Made by a program: the position numbers and the translations under genes
NCBI GenBank assembly: GCA_018224415.1
Contig: JAGTUZ010000266.1
Coordinates: forward strand, 1 to 7,591
Reading direction: 5' to 3'
From: Bacteroidota bacterium
Lineage (GTDB): Bacteria; Bacteroidota; Ignavibacteria; SZUA-365
Length of the DNA stretch: 7,591 nt
Notes under the pieces: model-generated
What the model saw: the letters and a program-made list of their open reading frames with translations, nothing else
Databases searched by the model: none
What the model was told of the DNA's origin: nothing
Part shown: positions 1 to 6,656 of the stretch, in pieces
How positions within the stretch are numbered: the first letter of the stretch is position 1
How the letters are laid out: each line of letters starts with the position of its first letter

Positions 1-44
1 ACACAGTCGCGATAATGCACGCTGTTTCACAGGGCACGGATTCC

Positions 45-1985
45 ATGTTTCGTAGTCGCACCGGCGATGGTATCGCGTTTGTTATTATCGGGCTCATCTG
101 TCTGATATCCGTCGCGCGCGCGCAGACGCTGCGGATGGAGGCCCCGGACCTGCTTCTCGACGGCATCGCGTTCCGCCTGGAGGTGATGGCGGTAGACGCT
201 GCGGGCCATGTGGATACGACGGTGTCAGGTTCTCTCGTGCTCGAGGGTGTCTCGCTGCCTGCGGGGATCGAGCCGGTGCTGCGGGGTGGACGGTTCGTGA
301 CGAAGGAGGCGGTGGTGGAGGGGAGCGGGGAGCGGGAGATACGCGTCGCGCTGGAGCGCGACGACCCCAGGCAACAATCGTTCACCGCACATTCGGTGCG
401 TGTGATTCCCGGGCTGCTCAGCATCCTGCCGCCGCTGCTGGCGATTCTGCTGGCTCTGGCACTCCGGCAGGTGATTGTCTCGCTGTTCGCCGGGGTGTGG
501 CTGGGCGCGGTGTTCGTCTTCGATTATGACGTGTTCGGCTCCTTCCTGCGTGTGCTCGACCACTACATCATCAACGCGCTGGCCACGCCCGAACACATGA
601 GCATCATCGCCTTTTCGATGCTTTTCGGCGGCATGGTCGGCGTGATCTCGAAAAGCGGGGGCACGCTGGGGATTGCGTCCAAGCTGACGCGAATCGCGCG
701 CTCGCCGCGCGGAGGACAGCTGGCGACCTGGCTGCTGGGCTTTGTCATCTTTTTCGACGACTATGCCAACTCGCTGATCGTCGGCAATACCATGCGTCCG
801 ATCACCGACCGGCTGCAGGTGTCACGGGAGAAACTCGCTTTCCTCGTCGACGCCACCGCGGCGCCGGTGACGTCGGTGCTGTTTGTCAGCACCTGGATCG
901 GCTACGAGGTGGGACTGATCGACGCCGCGCTCAAGAGCGTCGAATTCACCTCCCGCAATGCGTATGCGGTGTTTCTCGACATGCTGCCGTACAGTTTCTA
1001 TCCGCTGTTTGCCCTCGCGTTCGGATTCATGATTGCCGTGGGGCGACGTGATTTCGGTCCGATGGCCGTGGCCGAACGGCGCGCACGCGAGACGGGAAAG
1101 CTGTTCCGCGACGGCGCGCAGCTGGCGACGGACCTCACGGATTCCTCCGCCGTCATCCCCGCGGAAGATGTGCCAGCGCGCTGGTGGAACGCCGCCATCC
1201 CGATTCTCGTGGTTATCATCGCTGCGCTCGGCGGTCTCTGGTACACGGGGGTCGAATCCATCGCCGCTGCGGGCGGGACGGATTTCGGTGTAGGCAACGT
1301 CATCGGCCAGGCGAATTCCTACCAGGCCCTGCTCTGGGCATCGCTGCTCAGTTGCGTGGTGGCCATCGCGCTGGCGGTGGGCCAGCGCATCCTGCGCATT
1401 ACCGAGGCGATGGACGCCTGGTTCAACGGATTGAAATCCATGCTCCTGGCCATGCTCATTCTCACGCTCGCCTGGAGTATCGGCCAGATCACCGTCGAAC
1501 TGCACACGGCGGATTACCTGGTCGACATCCTGAAGGGGAACCTGCCCCCGCGCTGGCTGCCTGCCGCCACCTTTGTCATCGCCGCGGTGATCAGTTTCGC
1601 CACGGGTACGAGTTGGGGAACGATGGGCATCATGATGCCGATTGTCATCCCGCTTTCGGTGGTGTTGGGGCAGGATGCCGGTCTGGCCGTGGATCCGGCC
1701 TATACGGTCACACTCGGCACGATCGCCTCTGTGCTCGCTGGTGCGGTGTTCGGCGATCACTGCTCCCCGATTTCGGATACAACCATTCTCAGTTCCATGG
1801 CCTCGGCATGCGACCACATCGACCATGTGCGCACGCAGCTGCCGTATGCGCTTTCCATCGGTGCCGTCGCGCTGGTCGTGGGCGTGCTGCCGGCGGCCTA
1901 TGGCGTTCCTCCCATCGTCTCGCTGCTGCTCGGGGTGGCCCTGCTTGCGGGACTGTTGCGCTGGCGCGGGACGTCCACGGTCTGA
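45..1985 (+). CDS. NhaC-family Na+/H+ antiporter with an N-terminal extracytoplasmic domain
   Basis: Predicted inner-membrane secondary transporter exchanging Na+ for H+ (or a related cation or organic-ion exchange). From the ATG at 45 it is 646 aa. Family hallmarks, numbered from an in-frame ATG at 15, are FFDDYANSLIVGNTMRPITD (247-266), ATGTSWGTMGIMMP (529-542) and GDHCSPISDTTILSSMAS (580-597), with about a dozen hydrophobic segments between residues 133 and 650. Before the core there is a signal-peptide-like segment ending ARA-Q (about residue 37), then about 95 mostly polar residues with a beta-rich look; plain NhaC proteins lack this. I prefer the ATG at 45 because it puts arginines directly before the hydrophobic stretch and has AGGG 10 nt upstream. 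The ATG at 15 is possible, and the frame is open to the window edge. The last codons and stop lie inside a 37-bp repeat, so the C-terminus TSTV is repeat-encoded. The ion specificity is family-level inference. Confidence 0.88.
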   Translation: MFRSRTGDGIAFVIIGLICLISVARAQTLRMEAPDLLLDGIAFRLEVMAVDAAGHVDTTVSGSLVLEGVSLPAGIEPVLRGGRFVTKEAVVEGSGEREIRVALERDDPRQQSFTAHSVRVIPGLLSILPPLLAILLALALRQVIVSLFAGVWLGAVFVFDYDVFGSFLRVLDHYIINALATPEHMSIIAFSMLFGGMVGVISKSGGTLGIASKLTRIARSPRGGQLATWLLGFVIFFDDYANSLIVGNTMRPITDRLQVSREKLAFLVDATAAPVTSVLFVSTWIGYEVGLIDAALKSVEFTSRNAYAVFLDMLPYSFYPLFALAFGFMIAVGRRDFGPMAVAERRARETGKLFRDGAQLATDLTDSSAVIPAEDVPARWWNAAIPILVVIIAALGGLWYTGVESIAAAGGTDFGVGNVIGQANSYQALLWASLLSCVVAIALAVGQRILRITEAMDAWFNGLKSMLLAMLILTLAWSIGQITVELHTADYLVDILKGNLPPRWLPAATFVIAAVISFATGTSWGTMGIMMPIVIPLSVVLGQDAGLAVDPAYTVTLGTIASVLAGAVFGDHCSPISDTTILSSMASACDHIDHVRTQLPYALSIGAVALVVGVLPAAYGVPPIVSLLLGVALLAGLLRWRGTSTV

Positions 1986-2079
1986 CACACCCTCCATGCC
2001 TTTCCGGACGTCCACGGTCTGACACACCTGCCATGCCTTTCCGGACGTCCACGGTCTGACACACCTGCCATGCCTTTCC
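1969..2079. repeat. Three tandem copies of a 37-bp repeat overlapping the antiporter stop codon
   Basis: Units are 1969-2005, 2006-2042 and 2043-2079, directly adjacent with no spacers. Each begins GGACGTCCACGGTCTGACAC and ends CCATGCCTTTCC. Units 2 and 3 are identical; unit 1 differs at two adjacent bases (CT in place of TG before CCATGCC). Each unit starts with the 8-bp palindrome GGACGTCC and holds one TGA. Since 37 = 1 mod 3, the three TGAs fall in three different frames, each preceded by codons for Thr-Ser-Thr-Val. The reverse strand has no stop in any frame. After unit 3 only GGA of a fourth unit remains. It may be a dispersed intergenic repeat family; its origin is unknown to me. Confidence 0.95.
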
Positions 2080-2096
2080 GGAGGTTCCCGGGAAAG
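2074..2096 (+). other. Hairpin at the downstream edge of the 37-bp repeats
   Basis: CTTTCCGG (2074-2081) can pair with CCGGGAAAG (2088-2096) with one bulged G, leaving a 6-nt loop AGGTTC. The left arm is the end of the third repeat unit plus the start of an aborted fourth; the right arm is unique sequence. No T-run follows, so it is not a standard rho-independent terminator. It could reduce read-through from the antiporter gene or stabilise the 3' end of its mRNA, but it may also be chance in GC-rich DNA. Confidence 0.35.
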
Positions 2097-2116
2097 CGGA
2101 CCCCGCGTGTTCTATA

Positions 2117-2147
2117 TTTGATCTCACTGCACCGCATGCTATGTTTC
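2117..2147 (+). promoter_or_regulatory. Probable Bacteroidota-type promoter for the signalling/transport operon
   Basis: TTTG at 2117-2120, then a 19-bp spacer, then TATGTTTC at 2140-2147. This matches the primary promoter consensus known from Bacteroidota (TTTG about 19-21 bp upstream of TAnnTTTG) except for the final base. Transcription would start near 2152-2155, leaving a leader of only about 15-25 nt. The upstream element overlaps TATATTTG at 2113-2120, itself a perfect TAnnTTTG, but I see no TTTG at the right distance upstream of that one. It lies in the only spacer over 40 bp ahead of the five-gene operon. Confidence 0.5.
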
Positions 2148-2168
2148 CCCTATTCATAAACAACCAGC

Positions 2169-3365
2169 GTGCAAGCGATGCATGACAGCGGGAATACCGT
2201 GCACATCCTCGTAGTAGACGACGAGCCGGATCTGGAACTACTGATCCGTCAGCGTTTCCGGCGGAAGCTCCGCGATAGGGAAATCTTCTTCATTTTTGCC
2301 GCGGACGGCGCCGAGGCTCTCGAGATCATCGACCGTGGTGAACAACTCGATCTCATTCTTTCCGACATCAATATGCCGGTGATGGACGGACTGACTTTTC
2401 TCGCGCGTCTGCAGGAGCGCGGGCGTGATGACCTCAAGACCATCATTGTCTCCGCCTACGGCGACATGGGGAACATCCGCACGGCTATGAACCGCGGCGC
2501 CTTCGACTTCGTCACCAAGCCCATCGATTTCGACGATCTCGAGATCACGATGGAAAAGACGCTCCAGCACGTGCGCGAGCTGCGCAGGGCCGAGGCCGAC
2601 CGGCGCGAACTCGACAGGATGAACCGCGAACTTGAAGTGGCCGAGCGCATCCAGCAGGCCATCATCCCGACAGCCTTCCCGCCGTTTCCCGGCCACAATA
2701 CTTTCGCATTGTATGCCGAGATGCTTCCCGCCCAGCAGGTCGGCGGGGATTTCTACGATTATTTCCTGCTCGATGACCGTACGCTGGTGTTTGCGGTCGC
2801 GGATGTGGCCGGAAAGGGCGTGCCCGCGGCGCTGATCATGTCGGCCACACGGGCCCTGCTCAAGGCCGAAGCCGCCCGACAACCGTCACCGGGGGCCTGT
2901 CTCGGCGCCATCAACATCCACCTGGCCCAGGAAAACATGTCCAGCATGTTCGTTTCGCTGTTCCTGGGGAGACTCGATGTGCGGGAAGGAATTTTTCGTT
3001 ACGCTTCTGCAGGTCATAGCATGCCGTTCCTACTATCAGGTACACAAACCCGGCAGATCCCCCGCGCCCGCGGCGCGGTGCTCGGTGTCGACATGCAGAG
3101 CCGCTACGAGGACTGCGACATGGCCCTCGAAGCGAACGACCTCCTGTTTCTGTGTACCGACGGCATCACCGAGGCATTCAACGCAGAGAAGGAAGAGTAC
3201 GGAGACCTCCGTCTCCAAGCCCTGCTTGCCTCGCTCGGAAGACAGGACGTTCGCGAGCTCGTGCACGCCGTCATTGGCGACGTGAAGCAGTACGCGGGGA
3301 GCGCCAGCCAGTCCGACGACATGACGGCGATGGCCTTGCGCTTTCAGGGACTGCGACGGAGCTGA
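2169..3365 (+). CDS. Response regulator with a PPM (SpoIIE/RsbU-type) serine phosphatase output domain
   Basis: Cytoplasmic signalling protein, 398 aa from the GTG at 2169. The receiver domain spans about residues 12-125, with acidic pocket D17-D18, phospho-acceptor D66 in LSDINMP, S95 and K117 in the TKP motif. A charged helical linker (about 125-165) ending ELEVAERIQQAIIP leads into the phosphatase domain (about 165-395). Metal-binding motifs are all present: VGGDFYD (191-197), ADVAGKG (211-217), CTDGITEA (329-336) and SDDMT (382-386), so it should be active. In known systems such enzymes dephosphorylate a STAS protein in response to an upstream histidine kinase; the STAS protein two genes downstream is the obvious candidate substrate. 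No cognate kinase is in the window. The ATG at 2178 is an equally plausible start; neither has a clear Shine-Dalgarno site, and both precede the first receiver strand. It is first in the operon, 35 bp before the lipoprotein gene. Confidence 0.93.
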   Translation: MQAMHDSGNTVHILVVDDEPDLELLIRQRFRRKLRDREIFFIFAADGAEALEIIDRGEQLDLILSDINMPVMDGLTFLARLQERGRDDLKTIIVSAYGDMGNIRTAMNRGAFDFVTKPIDFDDLEITMEKTLQHVRELRRAEADRRELDRMNRELEVAERIQQAIIPTAFPPFPGHNTFALYAEMLPAQQVGGDFYDYFLLDDRTLVFAVADVAGKGVPAALIMSATRALLKAEAARQPSPGACLGAINIHLAQENMSSMFVSLFLGRLDVREGIFRYASAGHSMPFLLSGTQTRQIPRARGAVLGVDMQSRYEDCDMALEANDLLFLCTDGITEAFNAEKEEYGDLRLQALLASLGRQDVRELVHAVIGDVKQYAGSASQSDDMTAMALRFQGLRRS

Positions 3366-3400
3366 GGTTACATCAAAGTCACTGATCGCGAGGAGTTTCC

Positions 3401-4429
3401 ATGTATACATTTGCCCATTTCCTACGCCGCTATCGGGCCGTTCTGGCCGTCGTTCCTGTGGCTGTACTGCTGTTCTTCGCCTGCAACAAAGCGGACGAGG
3501 AGCAGGAAGTGAAAAAACGCTGGAAGTTGACGATGGTCAAGTACGACGAGATGCAGCAGACCGAACACGCGGAAGAGGGTTTCCTGAGTGGTCTGCGTGA
3601 GGCCGGGCTGCGCGAGGGAGTGGATTTCGAATTCGTCACGCGCAATGCGCAGGGCGAGGCCATGACTGTCAACAGCATGCTCGACGCGGCGGCGGTGGAC
3701 GGCACCGACATGCTTGTGACGCTGCAGACCCCGACACTTGAACCCTCATTCAAACGTCGCTACAAAGCGCCGGTGGTGTTCATGGTCGTGGCGAACCCCT
3801 TCGTGATCAGTTCGGTCGGCGCCAGCGACAGCGCCCATCACCCCAAGGTGACCGGTGTCTATACCAACACGCCGATCGAGACGATGCTGCGGTACATCCT
3901 GCAGTGCCGTCCCTCCATTCGCCGCATCGGGACGCTTGTGGCGAAAGAAGAAATGAATGCCATTTTCTATCGCGAACAGCTGCTGGACGCCGCGCGACGG
4001 CTGAACCTGGAGGTGGAAGTGGTGAACGTGCAGTTCCGCACTTCCGTCCCCCTCGACGCCGCTCGGCTTTGCCAATCGGGCATTGACGCCATCGTGCAGA
4101 TCGAGGACAACCTCACCAGCGCCACCTTCCCGAGTATCGCCCGCGCGGCGAAGGATTACGGCATTCCGTTGTTCTCCTTTGTCGACCGTCAGGCGGATCA
4201 GGGGTCGATCATGGTGTATGCGCCGGATTACAGGCGCGCCGGACGCCAGACGGCAGTACAGGCAGCACGCATTATCCGCGGGGAGAAACCGGAAGACATA
4301 CCGTTCGGGCGCATCGACAAGTTCGATTTCATCATCAACCTCGACGCCGCGCGGGAAGCAGGATTCCCGATTCCCCCGGAGCTGGTTGCGAAAGCGGACC
4401 GTGTTATCGGAAAGGTGGAGGGAGCGTAG
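3401..4429 (+). CDS. ABC transporter substrate-binding lipoprotein, TrpX-like (ABC_sub_bind family)
   Basis: Extracytoplasmic solute receptor for the permease and ATPase encoded downstream; 342 aa. Residues 1-28 form a lipoprotein signal with two Arg pairs, a hydrophobic stretch and lipobox FFAC, so C28 should be lipidated. The mature protein fits the two-lobed fold of PF04392: the opening strand and helix KLTMVKYDEM...EEGFLSGLREAG (42-69), HPKVTGVYTNTP (147-158) at the lobe switch, RRIGTLV (174-180), IEDNLTSATFPSIARAAKDY (234-253) and the C-terminal INLDAAREAGFPIPPELV (312-329). Characterised relatives bind tryptophan or other aromatic compounds; I cannot infer the ligand here. The start is fixed by AGGAG at 3391-3395, 5 nt before the ATG. 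After the lipidated Cys comes NKADEE, an acidic run recalling surface-export signals of Bacteroidota lipoproteins. The STAS gene starts 3 bp after the stop. Confidence 0.88.
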   Translation: MYTFAHFLRRYRAVLAVVPVAVLLFFACNKADEEQEVKKRWKLTMVKYDEMQQTEHAEEGFLSGLREAGLREGVDFEFVTRNAQGEAMTVNSMLDAAAVDGTDMLVTLQTPTLEPSFKRRYKAPVVFMVVANPFVISSVGASDSAHHPKVTGVYTNTPIETMLRYILQCRPSIRRIGTLVAKEEMNAIFYREQLLDAARRLNLEVEVVNVQFRTSVPLDAARLCQSGIDAIVQIEDNLTSATFPSIARAAKDYGIPLFSFVDRQADQGSIMVYAPDYRRAGRQTAVQAARIIRGEKPEDIPFGRIDKFDFIINLDAAREAGFPIPPELVAKADRVIGKVEGA

Positions 4430-4432
4430 CGC

Positions 4433-5719
4433 ATGGAAGTCCGCCGCAGCGGAGAAGGACGGACCGTATCGGTGACAGTGGCGGGCAAGATGGACGCCTA
4501 CTGGTCGGATGCGCTGAGCCGTGAACTCGAAAGCTGCGTCAACGACGGCGCGCGGGAAATCGATCTTGATCTCTCCGGTGTGAGTTTTGTTTCGTCTGCG
4601 GGACTGCGCGTGCTGCTCATCTATCTCAAGCAGATGGGCGCGATCAAGGGTACGTTGCGCTTCGTCAATCCGTCGGAGAAGGTGCGCAGTATCTTTGATC
4701 TTTCCGGACTCACGCATCTGCTCAGTACCGCCATGGGTGATGTGGGCTCCGACGATACCATTCCCAACGTGCCCCTGCCCGACCATACCGGTACGTATGT
4801 TACCGTGCTGCGCCGAGACGTGCCTCCCGGGACCGTCCATTTCCACGAGGCGGATGAAGGGAAGCCAGGACAATCGTACCCACAGATCCGATATTCTGCG
4901 GACCGGCTGGGGTTCGGCATCGGTGCGTTCGGGGACGAGGGCAGCGGGGTGGAGCGGCAGTTCGGCGAATACCTTGCGGCGGGGGGCATCACGGTGTGTG
5001 TGCCGACGGACGGACGGGCCCACCCCGATTACATGATCGAAGACGGGGTGTTCGTGCCCACGATTACCGTCCATTCGGGGATTTCGCTGCGCGCTGATTT
5101 CAACCGGCAGGTGAATTTCGAGGCCTCGGAACAGTATCGTGGCGTGCCGCTCTCGAGCCTCGCCCTCCTTGCCCTGCGCGAATCCGGGACGCCGGCCGCA
5201 GCAGCGCTGATCGTCGCGGAAAGTGCGGCGCTCATTGGCGCGCGGCGCACACGCTCCCCACTGCTCGATGACGATCCCTATGGAGTGCCCTCGGTGCGAT
5301 CCCATTTTTCCTTCACGACCGAACCCTCGTACGAACGCTGCACCGCCGTGATCTGCGCGGTGTTTTCCGCCACTCCCACCGCGATGTTCCGGCCCGTTGA
5401 CCCCGCTGCTCGTTGCTGGGGACACGCCCACGCGGCGGTATTTTCACACCGGCCGCTGCCGGACGGCGTGATCGACGCGAGCGAATATATCCGGACGCTC
5501 TTCGATTACGCCACCGTGCACAGCGTCCTGCACATGATGCATGACGCACGCAATCCGATGCGAAGCGCGGAAAGCGAGTTCATCCGCGGAGCGATGTGGA
5601 TCCATCCCCTTGAGGCGATTGCGGATCGTCCTCCATCCGTGTGGGACCCGGTGTCCGAATCGCGGGACGGGCAGGCAGGGAAGCCTGCGCAGGTTCGCTC
5701 CAGCGGAGGCGGCGCATGA
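4433..5719 (+). CDS. STAS-domain protein with a large uncharacterised C-terminal domain
   Basis: 428 aa, predicted cytoplasmic (no signal peptide or membrane helix seen). Residues 1-100 form a STAS domain like anti-anti-sigma factors of the SpoIIAA/RsbV type: strand TVSVTVAGKMDAYW (11-24), then DLDLSGVSFVSSAGLRVLLI (44-63). S55 aligns with the serine phosphorylated in SpoIIAA, so it is a plausible target of the phosphatase two genes upstream. Residues about 115-405 match no family I can name. They contain a glycine-rich GFGIGAFGDEGSG (160-172), VCVPTDGRAHPDYM (188-201), an alanine-rich helix (254-270) and a histidine-rich stretch GHAHAAVFSHRPLPDG (330-345), then VHSVLHMMHDARNP (362-375). Canonical STAS regulators are about 100-120 aa, so this is a fusion. 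It lies between the binding-protein and permease genes, which suggests a job tied to the transporter. GGAGG at 4417-4421 supports the start; the stop overlaps the permease start by 4 bp. Confidence 0.85.
   Translation: MEVRRSGEGRTVSVTVAGKMDAYWSDALSRELESCVNDGAREIDLDLSGVSFVSSAGLRVLLIYLKQMGAIKGTLRFVNPSEKVRSIFDLSGLTHLLSTAMGDVGSDDTIPNVPLPDHTGTYVTVLRRDVPPGTVHFHEADEGKPGQSYPQIRYSADRLGFGIGAFGDEGSGVERQFGEYLAAGGITVCVPTDGRAHPDYMIEDGVFVPTITVHSGISLRADFNRQVNFEASEQYRGVPLSSLALLALRESGTPAAAALIVAESAALIGARRTRSPLLDDDPYGVPSVRSHFSFTTEPSYERCTAVICAVFSATPTAMFRPVDPAARCWGHAHAAVFSHRPLPDGVIDASEYIRTLFDYATVHSVLHMMHDARNPMRSAESEFIRGAMWIHPLEAIADRPPSVWDPVSESRDGQAGKPAQVRSSGGGA
5705..5718 (+). promoter_or_regulatory. Shine-Dalgarno site that sets the permease start
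   Basis: GGAGG at 5705-5709 lies 6 nt before the ATG at 5716-5718, which overlaps the TGA of the STAS gene (5717-5719). A GTG at 5641 would give a longer product, but its extra 25 residues are arginine- and glycine-rich with no membrane character and lie entirely within the STAS coding sequence. Translational coupling between the two genes is likely. Confidence 0.85.
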
Positions 5720-6654
5720 TCCAGACGCTGATCATCGGTCTGAGGGACGGCTTCATTCTCGTACCACTGGCGCTGGGCGTGTTCATCAGTTACCGCCTGC
5801 TGCGCGTCGCGGACATGACCGTCGACGGCACGTTTGTGCTCGGCGGCATGGTGACCGCCGTCCTGCTGCGCGACGCGGCCGGACCGATTGTCGCAATTAC
5901 GGCAGCCATGCTGGCCGGAGCCGTGGCCGGGACGGTGACCGGCCTGCTGAACACACGGCTCGGCGTGAAACGCATCCTGGCAGGCATTCTCGTAATGACG
6001 GCCCTCTATAGCGTCAACAGTTCGATCGTTGAAGTGTGGAGGCCTTCGGTACGTCCGGAGGAGTCCCTTCGGGGCGTCGCCGGGCAGCTTACGGAACTGC
6101 TCTACGGAAGTACCGATGCCCATCAGTTGTTCGGTATGAAGTTCCTTCCCGAACATTTCATGTCGCTATTGCTGTACGCGGCTGTCGCGGTACTTGCCGC
6201 TATACTGTTGCTGTTCTTCTTCCATACGCGTATGGGGCTCGCCGTCCGCGGCGCCGGCAGCAACGACAAGGCGGTTCGCGCACTCGGGGCGAATGTGCCA
6301 GTGCTCGTCACGGTTGCGCTGGCACTGGCCAACGGGCTCGCCGCACTCTCCGGCGCCCTGTTCGTCCAGGAATTCGAAGGCATCGATATAAAGGACGGCA
6401 TCGGAAGCATCGTCACCGGTCTTGCCTGTGTGATGATCGGGCATGCCGTGTCCGCCCGGATGCGGTTCTCCTTCCAACTGCTTTCGGCCGTGGCCGGCGC
6501 GCTGCTCTACAAGCTGCTCATCTCCGCGCTGGTCAGTAACGAATTCCTGAGCAGTGATGTGAAATTGTACACGGCCATCATCGTCCTTCTCGCAATGATG
6601 CTCCCGGTCTGGCTGCGGCGCGGACGCAGCGGGCCCGAGGTCACGGAGGTCTAA
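5716..6654 (+). CDS. ABC transporter permease, TrpY-like (BPD_transp_2 family)
   Basis: Inner-membrane channel subunit of the importer, 312 aa, probably working as a homodimer since no second permease is present. Hydrophobic segments lie near residues 4-25, 37-52, 57-78, 86-103, 149-170, 194-217, 229-246, 254-271 and 285-300. The loop MGLAVRGAGSNDKAVRALGA (173-192) corresponds to the cytoplasmic coupling segment of the branched-chain-type permease family, which contacts the ATPase. The N-terminal pattern with DMTVDGTFVLGG (33-44) is typical of the COG4120 (TrpY-like) subgroup, which travels with ABC_sub_bind receptors, in agreement with its neighbours. The start is the ATG overlapping the STAS stop codon, with a good Shine-Dalgarno site. 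The ATPase gene starts 2 bp after the stop. The substrate is not deducible from the sequence. Confidence 0.9.
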   Translation: MIQTLIIGLRDGFILVPLALGVFISYRLLRVADMTVDGTFVLGGMVTAVLLRDAAGPIVAITAAMLAGAVAGTVTGLLNTRLGVKRILAGILVMTALYSVNSSIVEVWRPSVRPEESLRGVAGQLTELLYGSTDAHQLFGMKFLPEHFMSLLLYAAVAVLAAILLLFFFHTRMGLAVRGAGSNDKAVRALGANVPVLVTVALALANGLAALSGALFVQEFEGIDIKDGIGSIVTGLACVMIGHAVSARMRFSFQLLSAVAGALLYKLLISALVSNEFLSSDVKLYTAIIVLLAMMLPVWLRRGRSGPEVTEV

Positions 6655-6656
6655 GC

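Noticed and set aside
302..340. Purine-rich GGAG-repeat stretch in the antiporter gene
   Set aside because: It lies in frame inside the extracytoplasmic domain and encodes an ordinary Glu/Gly/Val run; no separate function is supported.
822..2027. 401-aa ORF on the - strand across the antiporter gene
   Set aside because: It is antisense to a convincing NhaC gene. Its N-terminus comes from the 37-bp repeats, which are open in all reverse frames, and the rest is low-complexity Arg/Gln/His/Gly.
1969..2079. CRISPR array (37-bp repeats)
   Set aside because: The length is in the CRISPR range, but the units are directly adjacent with no spacers, and no cas genes are nearby.
3746..5431. 561-aa ORF on the - strand across the lipoprotein and STAS genes
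   Set aside because: It is antisense to two genes with clear domain motifs and ribosome binding sites. Its product is rich in His, Arg and Gly with no recognisable domain, as expected of an antisense frame in GC-rich coding DNA.
5641..5715. Longer permease start at the GTG at 5641
   Set aside because: The extra residues are Arg/Gly-rich and lie fully inside the STAS gene; the ATG at 5716 has GGAGG 6 nt upstream and starts directly at the first membrane segment.
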